37,052 nt of DNA. Origin: Saccoglossus kowalevskii (Eukaryota > Hemichordata > Enteropneusta > Harrimaniidae). The notes under the pieces were generated by a model. It saw only the letters and a list, made by a program, of their open reading frames with translations. It had not been told where the DNA came from and did not search any database. Shown here piece by piece: positions 23,280 to 34,699 of the stretch (position 1 is its first letter; each line of letters starts with the position of its first letter). The stretch lies in NCBI RefSeq assembly GCF_000003605.2, contig NW_003130355.1, forward strand, positions 104,879 to 141,930. Reading direction: 5' to 3'. The position numbers and the translations under genes are program-made.

Positions 23280-25411
23280 AGTTACGTAGCGCAATACATA
23301 TATATGCACACACATCAACCGCTTATCTTAAATATGATTGAAACTCGGCAAATCACTCGCGTCTTTCTGTTTTTCTTTCGTCTTTGTTTTGTTTTGCTTT
23401 TTAGAACAGACGCGACATTACATAATTACAGACATCAGGATTACTGCGATTTCATTGCGACTACAAACCACGGCAAACAAAACGACGTCATTAGTCACGT
23501 CATATAAAAGTAATCAATAAATCCAAATGTATATTCCCACGGTTGTTACACGCACGAATCTGAGATATTACATTTGAAAATATATTATCTAATCAATTCG
23601 ATCGCAGAAAGACGACATTGTAGGTACCTTAGAAAACTGCTTGAAGGACACACAGAAAAACACACGCATAGTGGATGCCCTGGGCTTCGTGACTTTCATC
23701 AGTGATATCAATATCACACCTGCATTTGTGCATGTGTCATATAATATAAAAGATTTGTGAGTTCTCGTATAGTGTGTGAAGTCCGGTTCACGACTAACGT
23801 ATGTAAACCAACCGATGTAAGCATCATTTGGTGACATAGCCACAATGTTCATACCCTACTATTAAACAAGAAATATTTGTAGCGAGTACTTCAAAATCAC
23901 ACAATGGACAGATCCCTGGGATGCTCGAAGTGATATAGATAACTTTATAATATCTGTCCCAGATACTTCCAAAACTATAATATGACCCGCGCTAATTATG
24001 CAACATAAGTTTAGGCACAATGTAATGACACAGAAAAATTATCTTCATTTTTCCCACCTTCAAAAGATCTGGACTTAATAATTCTTAGTTCTAAATATAT
24101 AAGATACTATTACCCATTGACATCAACACTTTTGAAAAAATGACCTAAGAAGTCAGATTACACGAGTATTTAAACCAGCGGCACACACTTAATATTTGTA
24201 CCCAAGTCGGTTTGACATGTATTTACAGTAAAACGAAGAGTATAATACTACTTTCAATTAGATGACTATTTAGATGATTGCCTATGTGTAAATTATGAAT
24301 AATTAGATCGTAATGGGAAATATGACCTGACCTTGACTTTCAATCTTATGCACAGCATCGGTGTATACACATGTGATTTTGATGTACTTGAAATTAGGAT
24401 GTTCCTTAGCTAAAATAGATAGGTAATATAATATATCCCTTCCATGTGGATATTCGTTACCGGTTCGAGCCTGCATCCTGCGATGATTGTGCCATGGGCT
24501 CATCGGCAACCTATTCGAACGGTTTCTTTGATCGTTAATGATAATACCGCACTGTGTAAAACATTGAGATGTCTATGGATATAAATTCTAAAATCTCAGT
24601 ACTAGATTTTCCAAGGTTGCAATATCTACTGACAGAAATACTCCTCGGAAATGTTTGTTTATTTTTACTTTGGGGTCAAGGTTAGCGACGGACAAACAGC
24701 TGAATATTTAGCATGTCAATTTCATGTTCACAAGGATTTTAAATTCGGTATGATATTTCAAATTTGCTGATGTTCTCATAAAACTGGTAACTCGGAATCA
24801 CGTGCAAGCTTTATTGGATGGAAATACGTGAAATACTAGAAATGTATGAATAATTTCTGCTATGGAAGTTATTAATTATGCATTTTTTAAACTATACGTT
24901 GTTCCCGAATGGAAATCTATGGCGATTGATATATTTGATAGTAGAGGCTTATCTAAAGCCAATCGGGTTTGTTAAAAATGAAAACAGATAGACACATGTC
25001 ATTAAGCATTCATTCCCAGTATGACTGAATTAGATTCATTTGTGTGATTTTGAATTTTGTGGCGATACCGTTTACTAGTTAACGGTTAGTACTATATAAA
25101 TTGTGAGCAGTTGTCCCAAAGGCTCTATGTATAAAAAAATATTCCTGCGTTTCAAGTGTGTACATTGCCTTGCATAGACAACGTATTATGGGATCTGTAT
25201 ATCCAACGGACGTAAATGTCATTGCCGGCTCTAGGTTAAGTAAACAAATGTGTAACAGGCTTCCCGAAGCGAGCACTGTGATTCTGCACTCGCACGTGCG
25301 TGGTAAACATTGAATGAAGTATGTTATAATTTCTCCGTCTAATGTGCCCAAATGAACTCGATAATTGTGACCATGGACGACAAGTTCCCTTTTATATCAA
25401 AATCAAACACC

Positions 25412-25436
25412 TAAGCAATGTAAAATACATTGCTTA
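25412..25436. other. Perfect short inverted repeat
   Basis: Two 11-base arms (TAAGCAATGTA and its complement) flank AAA. It can form a small hairpin or cruciform. No neighbouring gene gives it a role. Confidence 0.7.
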
Positions 25437-27564
25437 ACTTAAATTTCTTAAAGCAGTCTTTTGAAGTTACGTGACATGTATAAACTTTGCCATGGAAAAA
25501 TTTTTGATTTTGAGAGATAAATTTTCAAAAGAATCATTCCCTCGAAGATGAAAGATGCCAACGGGAAATATACATTTTGCATGAAGTTCATGAATGGTGT
25601 ATTTCCCTCGGGTATTTAAACTAAATTGTTGTAGATCTGTACATTATTGGGAATGATGGTTTATATATGCATAAGCTACTGCATGTTTCATTCATACAAC
25701 CCATAATCGATTTCTAAACATCATTGAACACGGATCCGGGTACAAGTAATTATTGCTGCATTTAACATGAGTTCTCGTGTATGTCGGTACCTCCGTGAAA
25801 CACACTAGCATCGGATATCAATATTTAATGTGTAATAATCACAGAAAAACCGTGTAGCTTTCTACCAATCGATACAATTTTTTATTTATAACAATATTAT
25901 TTATTAAATTTTTCGACAAACCACAATAACCAACAGAGCGATATTAAAATATTCTGCTTTCATTATTAAAAATAGATTTCATTTATTCGCAATTTTTGAC
26001 AAAACTAATTTTACCGGGCACGTATAGTTTAAAAGTCGACTCCCTCTGCTTGATGTGGTACACATTCAGCGTAAACTGAAAACAATTGACAGTTATATTA
26101 CCTTGATTATATTACCGATTTGTATCTTACATTATCCAGCCCTCTCAATAAAACACGCAATGATGTGTATATTAATCATGTGTTCATCATTGACACCTGG
26201 GACCTTGGGATCGATCTCCCGTTAATAAAGAACAGGTCGAATTGATATCACTAATATAAGTCAGTGACAAGGCGTAATACACTCATATTCAAAGAATTGA
26301 CAGAGTGAACAATGTATATGCACATGAGATAGTAGTAATAGATTATGACCCGCCGTCACCCTCTCTGGGGATTATCATTGAGAATGAGAAACTCCCCGCC
26401 AGAGGCTTTCATAAATGGATAAACCAAGGTAGATCAGGCACAAGATGACATTGAGACATTACTCTTTTTGTAAAATACCATTTAATAATGGTTGTTGCCG
26501 CAAGACATAGAGCTGCAGTGGTTATTAATATTTTAGTTAATTCTATTCATAGGATTCGCGAATAGAATAAGATGTTTTTTGGAAACTTGGAGAAAAAGAA
26601 ACATTTAAATAACGTGAAAACTGTATTACACAAGCATGTGTACAATGTATCTACATCCACATTGACGAAAAGTGGCCACGAAAACAATAACTATATTATT
26701 TAACCTTCAGTACACTTAAAGGTCCAAACTGATGTCATTTTTTTAAGCTACTTCTTTATATCGACCGTAGCAAACACCGACAAGTGCACTATCATCCTGA
26801 ATACAGGAAATAAGATTGACACTTGTACAATCACAATGAAATATCAGCATATACAAGAGCAAAACACTGACACGGCTTGGTATGGACTGTTTTAGTCGCC
26901 ATATTAACACACAAACAAATTCATTTCCACCCGATGCGAGCATTTCCAGCGATGCAACTAAAGGCCAGCCATATTGTTGCCGTTTGCTACATTCAATGTC
27001 CCCGATATTATGAAGCCAGAAGCCAGTACTGACACGCAGTTATGAGATACATGGCACAAATAACATCAATATCATCTTCCCCAACCAGTATTAAATTTTA
27101 TCGATGACCATACATTGACCAATAGATACAGTAGTGACAAGCATATGCAATGAACGTAACTTGTGTACTAGCTTGATTGAAAGCATGGACCCCTGTCATG
27201 AATAACTGTTTTCAGCATCACAGTTCAAAACGTACTTACTCCTCAAGCCATTTATTTGATGTGATTAATATTATTATCATGTGCAATGTCGTTAGCATTT
27301 CGTTGATATTATGATATATTAGTTCGATTGTTTTATGATAACAATTTAGTTTTAATTATTAATTTGAATGTGTATATAAAATCAGTTCATCGTTTATAAT
27401 TATATGTTGTCTAAATTACCATGCAATGCAGCAAAACATCTCCCGATTTATTCTATAAATATGGCGGACAATGCAAGTGCCACAAATGAATAAATTAACT
27501 TGAAAACAGTTACAACTGAATAGTATAAACTGCTTAACTACGTTGAGGACAGAATACGATTGGT

Positions 27565-27596
27565 GTTTGTTTGTTTGTTTGTTTGTTTGTTTGTTT
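27565..27596 (+). repeat. (GTTT)8 microsatellite
   Basis: Eight uninterrupted GTTT units followed by TT. The minus-strand frame crossing it encodes an artificial KQTN repeat. Confidence 0.95.
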
Positions 27597-27599
27597 TTA

Positions 27600-30230
27600 A
27601 ATGCAATGTACAATATGTCGAGTGACTGACGATACCGTGACATTGTCGCACAAATCAGCACGGTAAATGTTAAGAACACAATTCTGACTATTTATACCAT
27701 TTATGCCATGCAACGTAGGAAATATAACTACACAAATAATAGTACGTCCGACTATTACAACAAAAGTGCTGTGAATAGCTCTATAAAATCACAATAGCTG
27801 TCTAACATTGAACAGCATACTTTTTTTCATTCGCAGATTTGAATTGGTGGCGCTCTGTCTGTCTTGGTTCACATTCACACCGTTTGGTGGCGTTCTGCTG
27901 TCATTCCGGGTGACACTTGACCTCACAAATCTGAGTGTTTTCACCTTTTATTTCAAGGTGGTTTAGGCGAAATATTTAGGACTTCAAATCTTTCCTTGTT
28001 TTTCTGTCAGACGGCACTTGCCGACTGTGTCTTTCTCTCATTAGTTTAGAGCAGATTGAATTGTCAGTAGAATAGTGTATTTTGTCGATAGTGCATATTG
28101 CCATGGCGACAACATTTATTTGAGGCTACTTGGCCGAGTTTTTTGACCATCTTCATATATAAATGTCATTACCATGACAATTTAATATCAAATTCCGTCG
28201 TCAACTATTCCCAGTCAAACACAGGTCACCTGCTTGTCAGTGTTTGGTTATTTTAATAGACATATGTCGTATGGTTCATTAGTCACGAGCATATCACCTC
28301 GTCTTTGTGTTAATTATTTGAACGAACACTAGCGCTCTAATTCGAAATGTCTCCCGTCGTATGACATCGTTATTTCTGTAAGTTATTCATATGTATATTT
28401 ACCAGTTTCCAGTTTAAAATCGCGGCTATTGAAACAGATATTTGTTTTCTGAATATTTCCATTAATAGTCTGCTTGTTTGATATAATTTTTTATTTGTGG
28501 GCTTCTAAAAATTACTATTGTTTTATGCAAAATAAAAGAACCCAGTAAGTGATTTTTTGTATAACAATATTATAATTGTAAATCCTCTAAAAAGTCGATA
28601 AATATGATTAATATTCAAGCCGAAGTTTCGCCTTCAGTTATTTTTATATGCGTTTTGTGGCATGCTATTGAATATTTAACAAATAGCACACCTTTAGAGA
28701 TTAATGATTGTGATTTCCACGAGTCGTGTTCCCACACCTACTGATATATCTTTTGCTTGCCTCCAGACAGTATGTTTTGCGCATGTCATGACGTCATCAT
28801 TTCAGATCTGGATTGGATAGATGACGGTTGGTGCTTATAAATCATAAAATCATCAGATGTTCGTCTGTGTCTTCTTGATAGTGAATACACCTTTTCCTCT
28901 TATGTAAAACGTCTTGCACAAAAGATTTTTCGTTCATGATGTTGATGTGCTATGCGGTTTTCCGATGATAAAAATTAACCGTTGTCCCGTTCATAGTCAT
29001 TCAACACCGCGTAAATCAACACTTTGTCGACTTGTCGACTTCGGGAAGTCTATATGGTGGGCAGTGACAAATGTATAACCATAGCAACAAACAGCAACAT
29101 ATATTCATCAGTATTAGGAGTATTCATTCAATGACCCCATGACACATTGCCATGTTGTCTACATTATATCAGTCCTCTCCTTCATGTGTGTGATATAATC
29201 TTAAATTTATGGGCAATTATCTCATATCTTCATTCGATATACTGCGCATTGTAAAAAAAAGGCACATTATTCAAATAAGAAAGCTTTTGGTTAGAGTCAG
29301 TATGCACGATTTCCCATCATAAATGCCATGTAATTACCCAAGTGATAAAGGTACTTTATTTGTTATGCTGATACAGTCGTTGAGTCGTGACGCGTTCGAT
29401 ATAGGCCCCGTGTGACATTTTCAACACGTGTAAAATTCGTAGTTTGATATTCGAATGTTTTAATTGTAATGGAAAGATATGTTTTACTCAATAACATTCA
29501 ATAAATCATTATATCACCAAGCGTTAAAACTGACTTACTTTTCTGTTATGGTGAAAAAACACAACAATGCTTAATGTTATTTTATAATAAAAATAGCTAT
29601 AGCTAGTCTAGTCTGAGCCCAGCCTTTGTAAACAAAACTAAGTATGTGAGGGCTTCGAGTATTTTAGGTGGTAAGTGAATAAATGAATAAATGAAATAAT
29701 TAAATGCATAATGGCTAAATAACTTCAATTATTTTCATGCAATAAATGTAATTTTAAAAGTTTTCTAAATTTCGATACATTTGATATTGATTGTATGTGG
29801 AGGATGCTGTTCAAGATGTTTGCTCCTATAAAGTAAGTAGCAAACTGTTCCGACGTTGTGTTAGCTCTGTCAAGATAGAAATGTTGCTGACGTTGCTGTC
29901 TAGTGTCGTGATGATGTTCAAGTGGTCGAAAGTAATCACATAAAAATGCGGTGAATTTTGATAAGTAAGATTATGAATTAATGTAGCGACTAAGAGTTTA
30001 TGAAGTATAAATATATCAAGAATATGTAGTTGTGAAAAAATATAAGCTGAATGTTCGTTGCGTGGCTTAAACAACATTATACGGACTATATACTTTTGGG
30101 CACCCAATAAATAATTTTAAAAAATGGTGATGAAAAATTGACATTATTAGAGAAGAGGTTATTTAATTTGAGATTACAATGTCATCTCATTCCATATACA
30201 AATCAGCAAATTAAAATTCAGAAAATCTTC
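27600..30230. other. No recognisable gene
   Basis: Short frames only. A GGTGGCG-containing 18-base segment is locally duplicated at about 27847 and 27889. A perfect TGACGTCA lies at 28789-28796. No RNA gene was seen. Confidence 0.5.
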
Positions 30231-30233
30231 ATG

Positions 30234-30249
30234 TGACCTAATGTGACCT
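30234..30249 (-). promoter_or_regulatory. Perfect DR4 nuclear-receptor-type site
   Basis: Two TGACCT blocks separated by AATG, i.e. AGGTCA-CATT-AGGTCA on the minus strand. Known family rule: direct AGGTCA repeats spaced by four bases bind thyroid-hormone-receptor/LXR-type heterodimers. It arises here from a tandem duplication of ATGTGACCTA, so function is unproven. Confidence 0.3.
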
Positions 30250-30767
30250 AAAAATATAGTATACACAATCTTGTGAGTTATTTTTCCCGTTCACTCCAAT
30301 GGTGGCGCACCCACTTCTTGAGACGATATAGTATCCAAAGTCTCTCGCATGTACCTCTAGAGGGCGGTCTGCCTTTATATAGTTTTGAAACTTGCTTCAC
30401 CGATAAAAGTGATAACAAAACTACTTTGCTTTTTTTCAGGTATAAATTATATTATATTTCCTGGAATCATGTAAACAAGAGTAAGTATAGCGTCAACTCG
30501 TCGAATTTTTGACTTGTATGTTTCGTACAGTACTGACGAATAATAAAACAACCTGACATTGTTTATGCACAAGTAGGCCACTTAATCTGAATACTTTATT
30601 TTCGAATACGTGCATATATTTAGATGTGAGAAATCTAACACACCACGCAGAGAAACATAGGAATGCATATAATTTAACTCGAACTACGAAAAGATAATTA
30701 CACTTGATTTTGAGAATATGAATATTATTTTTTAATGTAGTCAAATCATTCGTCGCAGTGCACTGGA

Positions 30768-30844
30768 TGACGTCACCATGTGTGACATCTTTCACTGTGA
30801 CGTCAATATGATGATACGTATGCATAATAGCACAACTGACGTAC
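30768..30844. promoter_or_regulatory. CRE cluster
   Basis: Perfect TGACGTCA palindromes lie at 30768-30775 and 30798-30805, exactly 30 bases apart, and TGACGTAC follows at 30837-30844. A TGTGACATC between the first two resembles a degenerate copy. Such sites bind CREB/ATF bZIP proteins. A 117-codon minus frame (30493-30846) overlaps but has no recognised domain. No adjacent exon was found. Confidence 0.35.
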
Positions 30845-30849
30845 ATGTA

Positions 30850-31800
30850 GTCATGCTAGAAATACTTCCAAACTAGGCATTAAACTTGCAATAATATGAT
30901 CAGCCAACATTGCAGCGATTTGTATTAATATTGATCATTTGGCAAAACAATCGCCTGTAGTGTGCCAAAAACGCATGGTTTGAATAAAGGCGTTTTTTCT
31001 TTAATTTTGGTAAAATTGCAAGTCATACGGGGAGAAACGAACACTGAAATACGAAGACACAACGCAAAATTAGTCTCGAGATACATTATAGTTTGTGATC
31101 ACAAGTATATGCAATATTGTATATAGAAATATTGCAATTTTTTTAGTTTATTAGTATTAATTTCTGGTGCTGAATAGTGTTCTTAATTTATTATTAGTAT
31201 GTTCAGTATCAGGATTTGAATGGAATAGTACCAGTAGTGGTTTTAAAACATACTATTTGTATCAGTTTTGGAGTTTTGTTTTGCGTTTTTGCAGGCCTAA
31301 ACAAACATGACGCAGCTAATTCGTTTTATCTTGTAGTACGGTCACCATTGAGGCAATGTCCTGACGTCAGTATAGTATGGCTGACCAGCTGTTCGCTCAC
31401 GCACGACTCCTTAATAGCGTAAATCCACAGCCATGCTACACTTCGTCTATGCATGACTTGTTTTCTCTGATTCACGCAATGAGTTGTACGGCATGCATGG
31501 TAAGATTTGATATATGAAAAATCTGCATTTAGTTATCATAATCTAAAAGATTGTGAGCCGTCTCGATACTCGGTTACAAAAAATGGAGGGTCTAAACTAT
31601 ACATAATCAAAAACGTGTTCAAAACTGGCATGCAGTAAATATTTAAAAAAATATAAACTATGAAAACGCCTCCAACGTCCATGGTTTGCAAATAAAGTTA
31701 TAATCGTAGATTCACGCTGATGACCAAGGTTCGTTATTTACGTTCAATGTATTGAGTAATACAGTATGAAATTCACGAATCTATATTATTATTATTTACA
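30850..31800. other. No recognisable gene
   Basis: A 68-codon chance frame (31216-31422), a TGACGTCA at 31362-31369, and a small hairpin with 9-base arms at 31110-31137 are all that stand out. Confidence 0.5.
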
Positions 31801-32131
31801 AATAAAGAGCAACATTATTACATTTTTGATGACAGTCCTTCTTTTGTGATCAGTGATGTAACGGAATATGAAGAAGATACTTTCGCATTACCACGTGTTT
31901 CTAAAGACAAGGTCATTAACACTTTTGGACGGGCGTTGTTGTCCCTTTGCGTCTCTTTCAATTTACACATGTTAAACGGCAGGGCTGGGTCGGATAAAAA
32001 TAACGGGGATTTTACTTGTCTTTCACATTCTGGTGCCGGCGTTGTTGATTATATTTTAGTATCCACATCATTGTATTACAATTTGCTAAGTTTCAATATT
32101 CCGTTTACGCATTGAATCAGATCACTTACCA
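31801..32131 (+). pseudogene. LINE endonuclease (APE type), C-terminal part
   Basis: The open part reads through 32115. LNGRAGSD starts at about 31972 and is followed by GDFTC and VVDYILVS (32041-32064), the standard late blocks of the APE-like endonuclease that nicks chromosomal DNA to prime reverse transcription. The catalytic SDHLP block (32117-32131) is present but one register off, so a frameshift lies just before it. The N-terminal catalytic blocks are absent because the element is truncated at about 31800. The nuclease cannot be functional. Confidence 0.85.
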
Positions 32132-32189
32132 CGTTTGACATCATACTGTCTAGTTTAAACAAAAATACTGAGCCTAACTGTGAATCCCC

Positions 32190-32700
32190 AAACGGTAGAA
32201 GTAAATTTGTGTGGTCTGCGTACCGTGCCGATGTATTTATGGATATTTTTAAGGAAGAAGGTAATAGGGCTGGCCTCGGGAGGGGGGGGGGGGCAAGCTA
32301 CTCCTCAGCAACATGCGTAGTTTGATCAGGACTGCAGAGTTATGAAAAAGCAAAAATATGATTTGCTAAGGCTCTTTCGTCGGGAGGGAAATTTAAATAT
32401 ACTGTGAGAGTATAAAGTTTTGAGACATCGCTTCAGGTCCCTATGCTGTAGAAAAAACAGTTTTCGGACGTCGAAAAGAGCCAGTTTGTTTAGGAGTCTT
32501 GCAGATTCCAATTTTTTTTGGTCAACACTTAGAAAAGTAAATTCATTTATATTCCAATATACATTCTGACCATTGGTTTAATTATTTTATTGGTTCATTT
32601 GCTTACGATTTTCGCTTAGGTGCCGGGTTAGAAACTATGTTAACCGAGGTAGATGATATTTTGCCAGATGTTGATTTTGAGGCTTGAATTGATTGATTAC
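32190..32700 (+). pseudogene. LINE linker region between endonuclease and reverse transcriptase
   Basis: Three short readable blocks match the usual inter-domain segment. KFVWSAYRADVF begins at about 32203. DCRVMKKQKYDLLRLFRREG begins at 32330. DHWFNYFIG begins at 32568 and continues to a TGA near 32686. They lie in different frames, with a 12-base G run at 32282-32293 between the first two. There is no catalytic role. The block order is strong evidence that the element is collinear and not rearranged. Confidence 0.7.
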
Positions 32701-32825
32701 CCAAGTAGCACAGAGAAAATTAGTCTTGGTATAGCCAGTCTTCAGGGGGGCAGGTTGGGGGACCAGATGGCCTGCTTGGTCGAAGTGATTTTATTATCTC
32801 CTTTCTCCATGTACTTTTTAATAAA

Positions 32826-33179
32826 ATGTGGGAAAAAAGTGTGTTCCTTGAGAAGTGGGCGGGGGCTATTATTATTCCTTTGTATAAGCATGGGTCTCCA
32901 AACAGACCGGAGAATTATAGGGGTAAGTCACTGCTCAGCATTTTGAGTAAAATGTTAACAGAAATTTTAAATAGAAGCCTAGTTAATTGGTCAGCTGCTC
33001 TTGATAAAATTACAGAGGGTCAAGCCGGGTTTCGTAAAGAATATTCAACAATAGATAATGTATTTATTTTGCAGGCAATCATTCAAAAATATATTAACAG
33101 AAGAAAAGGGAAATTCTATTGTGCCTTTTTTTATTTTTCCAAAGCGTCAAAGAATTTAGTATATTCTTTTAAAAGGTGA
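32826..33179 (+). pseudogene. LINE reverse transcriptase, fingers and motif A
   Basis: The frame gives WEKSVFLEKWAG, IIIPLYKHG, RPENYRGKSLLSILSKMLTE and AGFRKEYSTIDN, the canonical blocks 1-3 of non-LTR reverse transcriptases. The following block, expected to be a hydrophobic strand plus D-F-S-K-A-F-D, reads AFFYFSKASK, so both aspartates of motif A are lost, including a catalytic metal ligand. Just upstream, the ISLGIASL helix and VEVILLSP strand are in a different register (32653-32825), with a small deletion at the usual PG-DG site. Confidence 0.85.
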
Positions 33180-33180
33180 T

Positions 33181-33787
33181 ATCAGAGGGAAAATGTTCAA
33201 AATGTTATTTAATATTTATAGTAATGTTAAAGCATGTGTGAAATCTTTAAATAGTTTTACAGAATTCTTTGACTGATCTGTTGGTGTTAGACAGGGGTGC
33301 ATGCTGAGCCCTTTCCTTTTTTTATAAATGAGTTGGCTTCTCATTTGCAGACATCGGGGCAGGGGGGGCAGCTTTCTCCCGATCTCGTGGAAATTGTGGT
33401 GTGGTGTGTTTATTGTTTGCAGATGATGTTGTTTTATTTTCTGATTCGATTTTTGGGCTACATAGTCTGTTGAATAGCTTAAGTGAATACTGTAATATTT
33501 GGAAAATGTCTGTCAATCTGTCCAAGACTGAAGTTGTTGTTTTTAAAGGGGGAGGTGGGATTTCAAGTACTGAAAAGTGGTTTTACAATAACAAAAGACT
33601 AGATGTTGTTTCATATTATAAGTATTTGCGAGTGTTGTTTTCCTGTCAGTTAAATTGGTCCAGTGATACTAAAATACCCGCCCAACAGGCTAAAAAGTCG
33701 TTAATGTGTTTACGCAAGCGCGTCAGTAAATTAGGCCTAATGTCCTATGAACATTTCTTTAAAATTGTTGATACTATGATTTCCTAA
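33181..33787 (+). pseudogene. LINE reverse transcriptase, palm motifs B-C and thumb
   Basis: VRQGCMLSPF is encoded from 33286 (motif B region). After a frameshift, FADDVVLFSD starts at 33416, the catalytic FADD box (motif C). It is followed by WKMSVNLSKTEVVVFKGGG (motif D) and YYKYLRVLFS (motif E). The frame runs from 33401 to a stop at 33785-33787, in the thumb. The FADD aspartates are intact, although motif A is not. Further remnants in shifting frames, around 33790-34165, match the usual post-RT region. Confidence 0.85.
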
Positions 33788-34169
33788 CTTACCGGTCTGA
33801 GATTTGGGTCACCAGGATTATGACACGCTTGAACGCGTCCAGCACCTTGCATGTAGAATGTTCTTGGGTGTTTCCCAAAATGCAACAACGTGTACAGTAT
33901 TAGTAATTGTTCTTAGTACGGCAAGAAGAAGCGTTAAATATTGGGCCAAGTTATGAGTATGCCAGCACATAGATATCCCCGGAAATGTTATGTTATGTTA
34001 CTTTATCTAGATATGTCCCAGGCGAGATACAAACCAAATTGGGTGACCAATGTTAAAAAATGTGATATGCATGAGGTGTGGGAGTCGCAAGAGGTATCGA
34101 ACACCAGTAATTTTGTTAATATTTTTGTTTCTAGACTAAAATATCGTTTATACTTAGATTGGCAAGGAG

Positions 34170-34632
34170 ATGGCACAACTTTGGACAAACTCAATAATTG
34201 TTGTAATTTTTAAACACGGCTTGAGCCCAAGCGTTATTTGTTTTCTATTTCATAGGTTCATGTTATCCCGTTTTCGTTGTTTTTCTCATTGTCTTAGGAT
34301 AGAAACCGACAGGAGAAATGATATCCCAAGAAATGAACGCCTTTGCCCACTTTGTGAAAACGTAGAAATTGAAGATGAATTACACTTTTTGTTGATTTGT
34401 CCCTTCTTTGATAAATTTAGGGAAACATAGATCCCAATGCAAGGTTAGTGAGTCGTCAGGGAAGTACACATCAAGACCTTATATTGTACGGGCGTGTGTT
34501 TCGAATAGAGATATCACAACCTGCTCTAGAAACAAGGCAGTATTGGCATACCATGTAATGTTCTTGCATTACATTCCTGAATTACATTCTCAATGTTTGA
34601 ATTCCCCACTCCCGCATACAACTCATTCATAA
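34170..34632 (+). pseudogene. LINE C-terminal zinc-knuckle region and end
   Basis: CPLCENVEIEDELHFLLICP (from 34344) has the Cys-x2-Cys ... His-x4-Cys arrangement typical of the end of Jockey/CR1-like ORF2 proteins. The frame stops at 34430, and a second frame (34408-34632) continues with residues resembling the last part of such proteins. The 3' boundary of the element lies near 34632, where a different repeat begins. Confidence 0.75.
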
Positions 34633-34699
34633 ACAGATATCAACAAGGTCATTATTAGTTCTCGTTTGGACGCTGTCCGAAAAAATGGACTTTTGGATT

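Larger units (their letters stand above)
23091..27560. other. Gene-poor stretch with chance frames
   Basis: Minus-strand frames at 23589-23852, 24303-24509, 25079-25351 and 26743-26943 are each 66-90 codons without recognised domains. Two small inverted repeats occur (25412-25436 and 26359-26404). One copy of a 60-bp dispersed sequence lies at 23220-23279. Confidence 0.45.
31801..34632 (+). mobile_element. 5'-truncated, inactive non-LTR retrotransposon (LINE, Jockey/CR1/L2-like group)
   Basis: Read in shifting frames, the region contains in order the C-terminal half of an APE-type endonuclease, a linker, most of a reverse transcriptase with an FADD box, and a C-terminal CPLC zinc-knuckle-like region. 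There are many frameshifts, internal stops and small deletions. The 5' UTR, any ORF1 and the first half of the endonuclease are missing, as is usual after incomplete target-primed reverse transcription. The order of domains and the CPLC...EDELHFLL end place it in the large Jockey/CR1/L2-like assemblage; I cannot fix the clade. No target-site duplication or poly(A) tail was recognised. Confidence 0.92.

Noticed and set aside
24461-24472. GGTTCGAGCC resembling a tRNA or SINE B box
   Set aside because: There is no A box or acceptor stem at the right distance and no cloverleaf can be drawn.
24303-24509. Minus-strand 68-codon frame with a protein-like middle (YPHGRDILYYLSILAKEH)
   Set aside because: The length is ordinary for this DNA, the splice sites are weak (CAAG|GTCAGG) and no domain is recognised. 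Its 5' part overlaps a TGACCTTGACTTT motif that also occurs in the repeat at about 35308.
25079-25351. Minus-strand 90-codon frame
   Set aside because: It has no recognised domain and no supporting splice or start context. Frames of this length are expected several times by chance.
25563-25612. Hairpin GGGAAATA...TATTTCCC as a microRNA precursor
   Set aside because: The stem is interrupted by a large internal loop and the terminal loop is almost absent, unlike a microRNA precursor.
27416-27679. Minus-strand frame with a KQTN repeat
   Set aside because: Created by the (GTTT)8 microsatellite.
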